Origin: Lacipirellula limnantheis
GTDB taxonomy: Bacteria > Planctomycetota > Planctomycetia > Pirellulales > Lacipirellulaceae
Reading direction: 5' to 3'
Assembly: GCF_007746075.1 (NCBI RefSeq)
Contig: NZ_CP036339.1
Location: forward strand, 3,129,786 to 3,193,785
DNA length: 64,000 nt
This document shows positions 63,808 through 64,000 of this stretch, one piece after another. Under the pieces are notes generated by a model. The model searched no databases. It was not told the DNA's origin and worked only from the letters and a program-made list of their open reading frames with translations. Within the stretch, counting starts at the first letter, position 1, and each line of letters begins with the position of its first letter. The position numbers and the translations under genes were made by a program.

Positions 63808-64000
63808 TCATTGTTGCCGAGCGAAGCGGCGGAGTGCTCGCGACATCCACAGCATCGCACCGCCGATCGTCGCCAGTGCGATGGACCCCGGTTCGGGCAC
63901 GGCGCTGACGGCGACGGTGAATGCAGAAGGGACCACGCCCAACCCGAACTCGCGCTGCCAGGCCAGGAAATCGGCTCCGTCGGTGAGGCCGTCGGCGTTC
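63808..64000 (-). CDS. C-terminus of a dockerin/PEP-CTERM protein, cut by window edge
   Basis: The reverse frame from the right edge reads NADGLTDGADFLAWQREFGLG, the second half of a dockerin-like Ca-binding pair. It continues with a short linker and the sorting tail VPEPGSIALATIGGAMLWM followed by a basic end, with the stop at 63808-63810. Only 14 bases separate it from the FGE-like gene, so the two are probably one operon. The catalytic or binding part lies outside the window. Confidence 0.85.
   Translation of the reverse strand, partial: NADGLTDGADFLAWQREFGLGVVPSAFTVAVSAVPEPGSIALATIGGAMLWMSRALRRFARQQ

Noticed and set aside
1..64000. Search for CRISPR arrays, defence islands, rRNA and tRNA genes
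   Set aside because: No regularly spaced short repeats, Cas-like, restriction or toxin-antitoxin genes and no cloverleaf or rRNA-like stretch were recognised by eye; a tRNAscan/Infernal run would be needed to exclude RNA genes.

Overview
The window looks like a piece of a planctomycete chromosome (Pirellulales/Lacipirellulaceae type). The reasons are at least thirteen secreted proteins ending in PEP-CTERM sorting tails, several with dockerin-like calcium repeats in front of the tail; two large proteins with LEPR-type N-termini; an ECF sigma factor paired with a TPR-containing Ser/Thr kinase; sulfatase, GH97 and FGE-like secreted proteins; and many genes without a clear Shine-Dalgarno site. 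No rRNA, tRNA or CRISPR array was recognised by eye.

Positions 1-16700 form an exopolysaccharide (EPS) locus: two glycosyltransferases (GT4, GT2), an exosortase-system-type asparagine synthase/amidotransferase, a methyltransferase, a YdcF/DUF218 protein, a UDP-HexNAc 6-dehydrogenase plus 4-epimerase pair (WbpA/TviB and WbpP/TviC type), a Wza-like SLBB export lipoprotein, a second small lipoprotein, a GH30-like PEP-CTERM protein whose two expected catalytic Glu residues appear replaced, and two paralogous secreted proteins of unknown family. Taken together the genes suggest a surface polymer with N-acetyl-hexosaminuronic acid units that may be amidated, and secreted proteins that act on it. 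The first 9 kb are visibly more A+T-rich than the rest.

Positions 16700-20400 hold a complete 2551-bp IS21-family element (istA/istB, 33-bp terminal inverted repeats, 5-bp target duplication) inserted into an older decayed DDE transposase gene. Positions 22100-27400 carry four PEP-CTERM genes. The first two are each preceded by one copy of a 445-bp repeat (two mismatches) that encodes a Ser-rich secreted protein of 138 residues. Their sorting tails read PEA instead of PEP, so a gene pair appears to have been duplicated.

Positions 27600-32000 and 43300-45000 are low-density regions. They share a 409-bp block (three mismatches) with a 67-residue gene, a decayed tyrosine recombinase lies beside the first copy, and fragments of other genes are scattered through. 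Between them lie a dockerin/PEP-CTERM protein, a 934-residue LEPR-type beta-propeller/PKD/CBM96-like protein, an HAF-repeat PEP-CTERM protein, the sigma factor/kinase operon, a small membrane protein and an N-terminally truncated Rrf2 regulator.

Positions 45200-54000 look like a glycan-use island: a surface-anchored sulfatase with LamG, dockerin and PEP-CTERM parts, a truncated second sulfatase, a GH97 glycosidase and a Gfo/Idh/MocA oxidoreductase. From 54 kb to the end there are small RF(T/S)(L/I)R membrane proteins, an LRR protein, a second HAF PEP-CTERM protein, small zinc-ribbon proteins, remnants of IS701- and IS5-type transposases, an FGE-fold PEP-CTERM protein and the tail of another PEP-CTERM gene cut by the window edge. 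The exosortase that should process these tails is not in the window.
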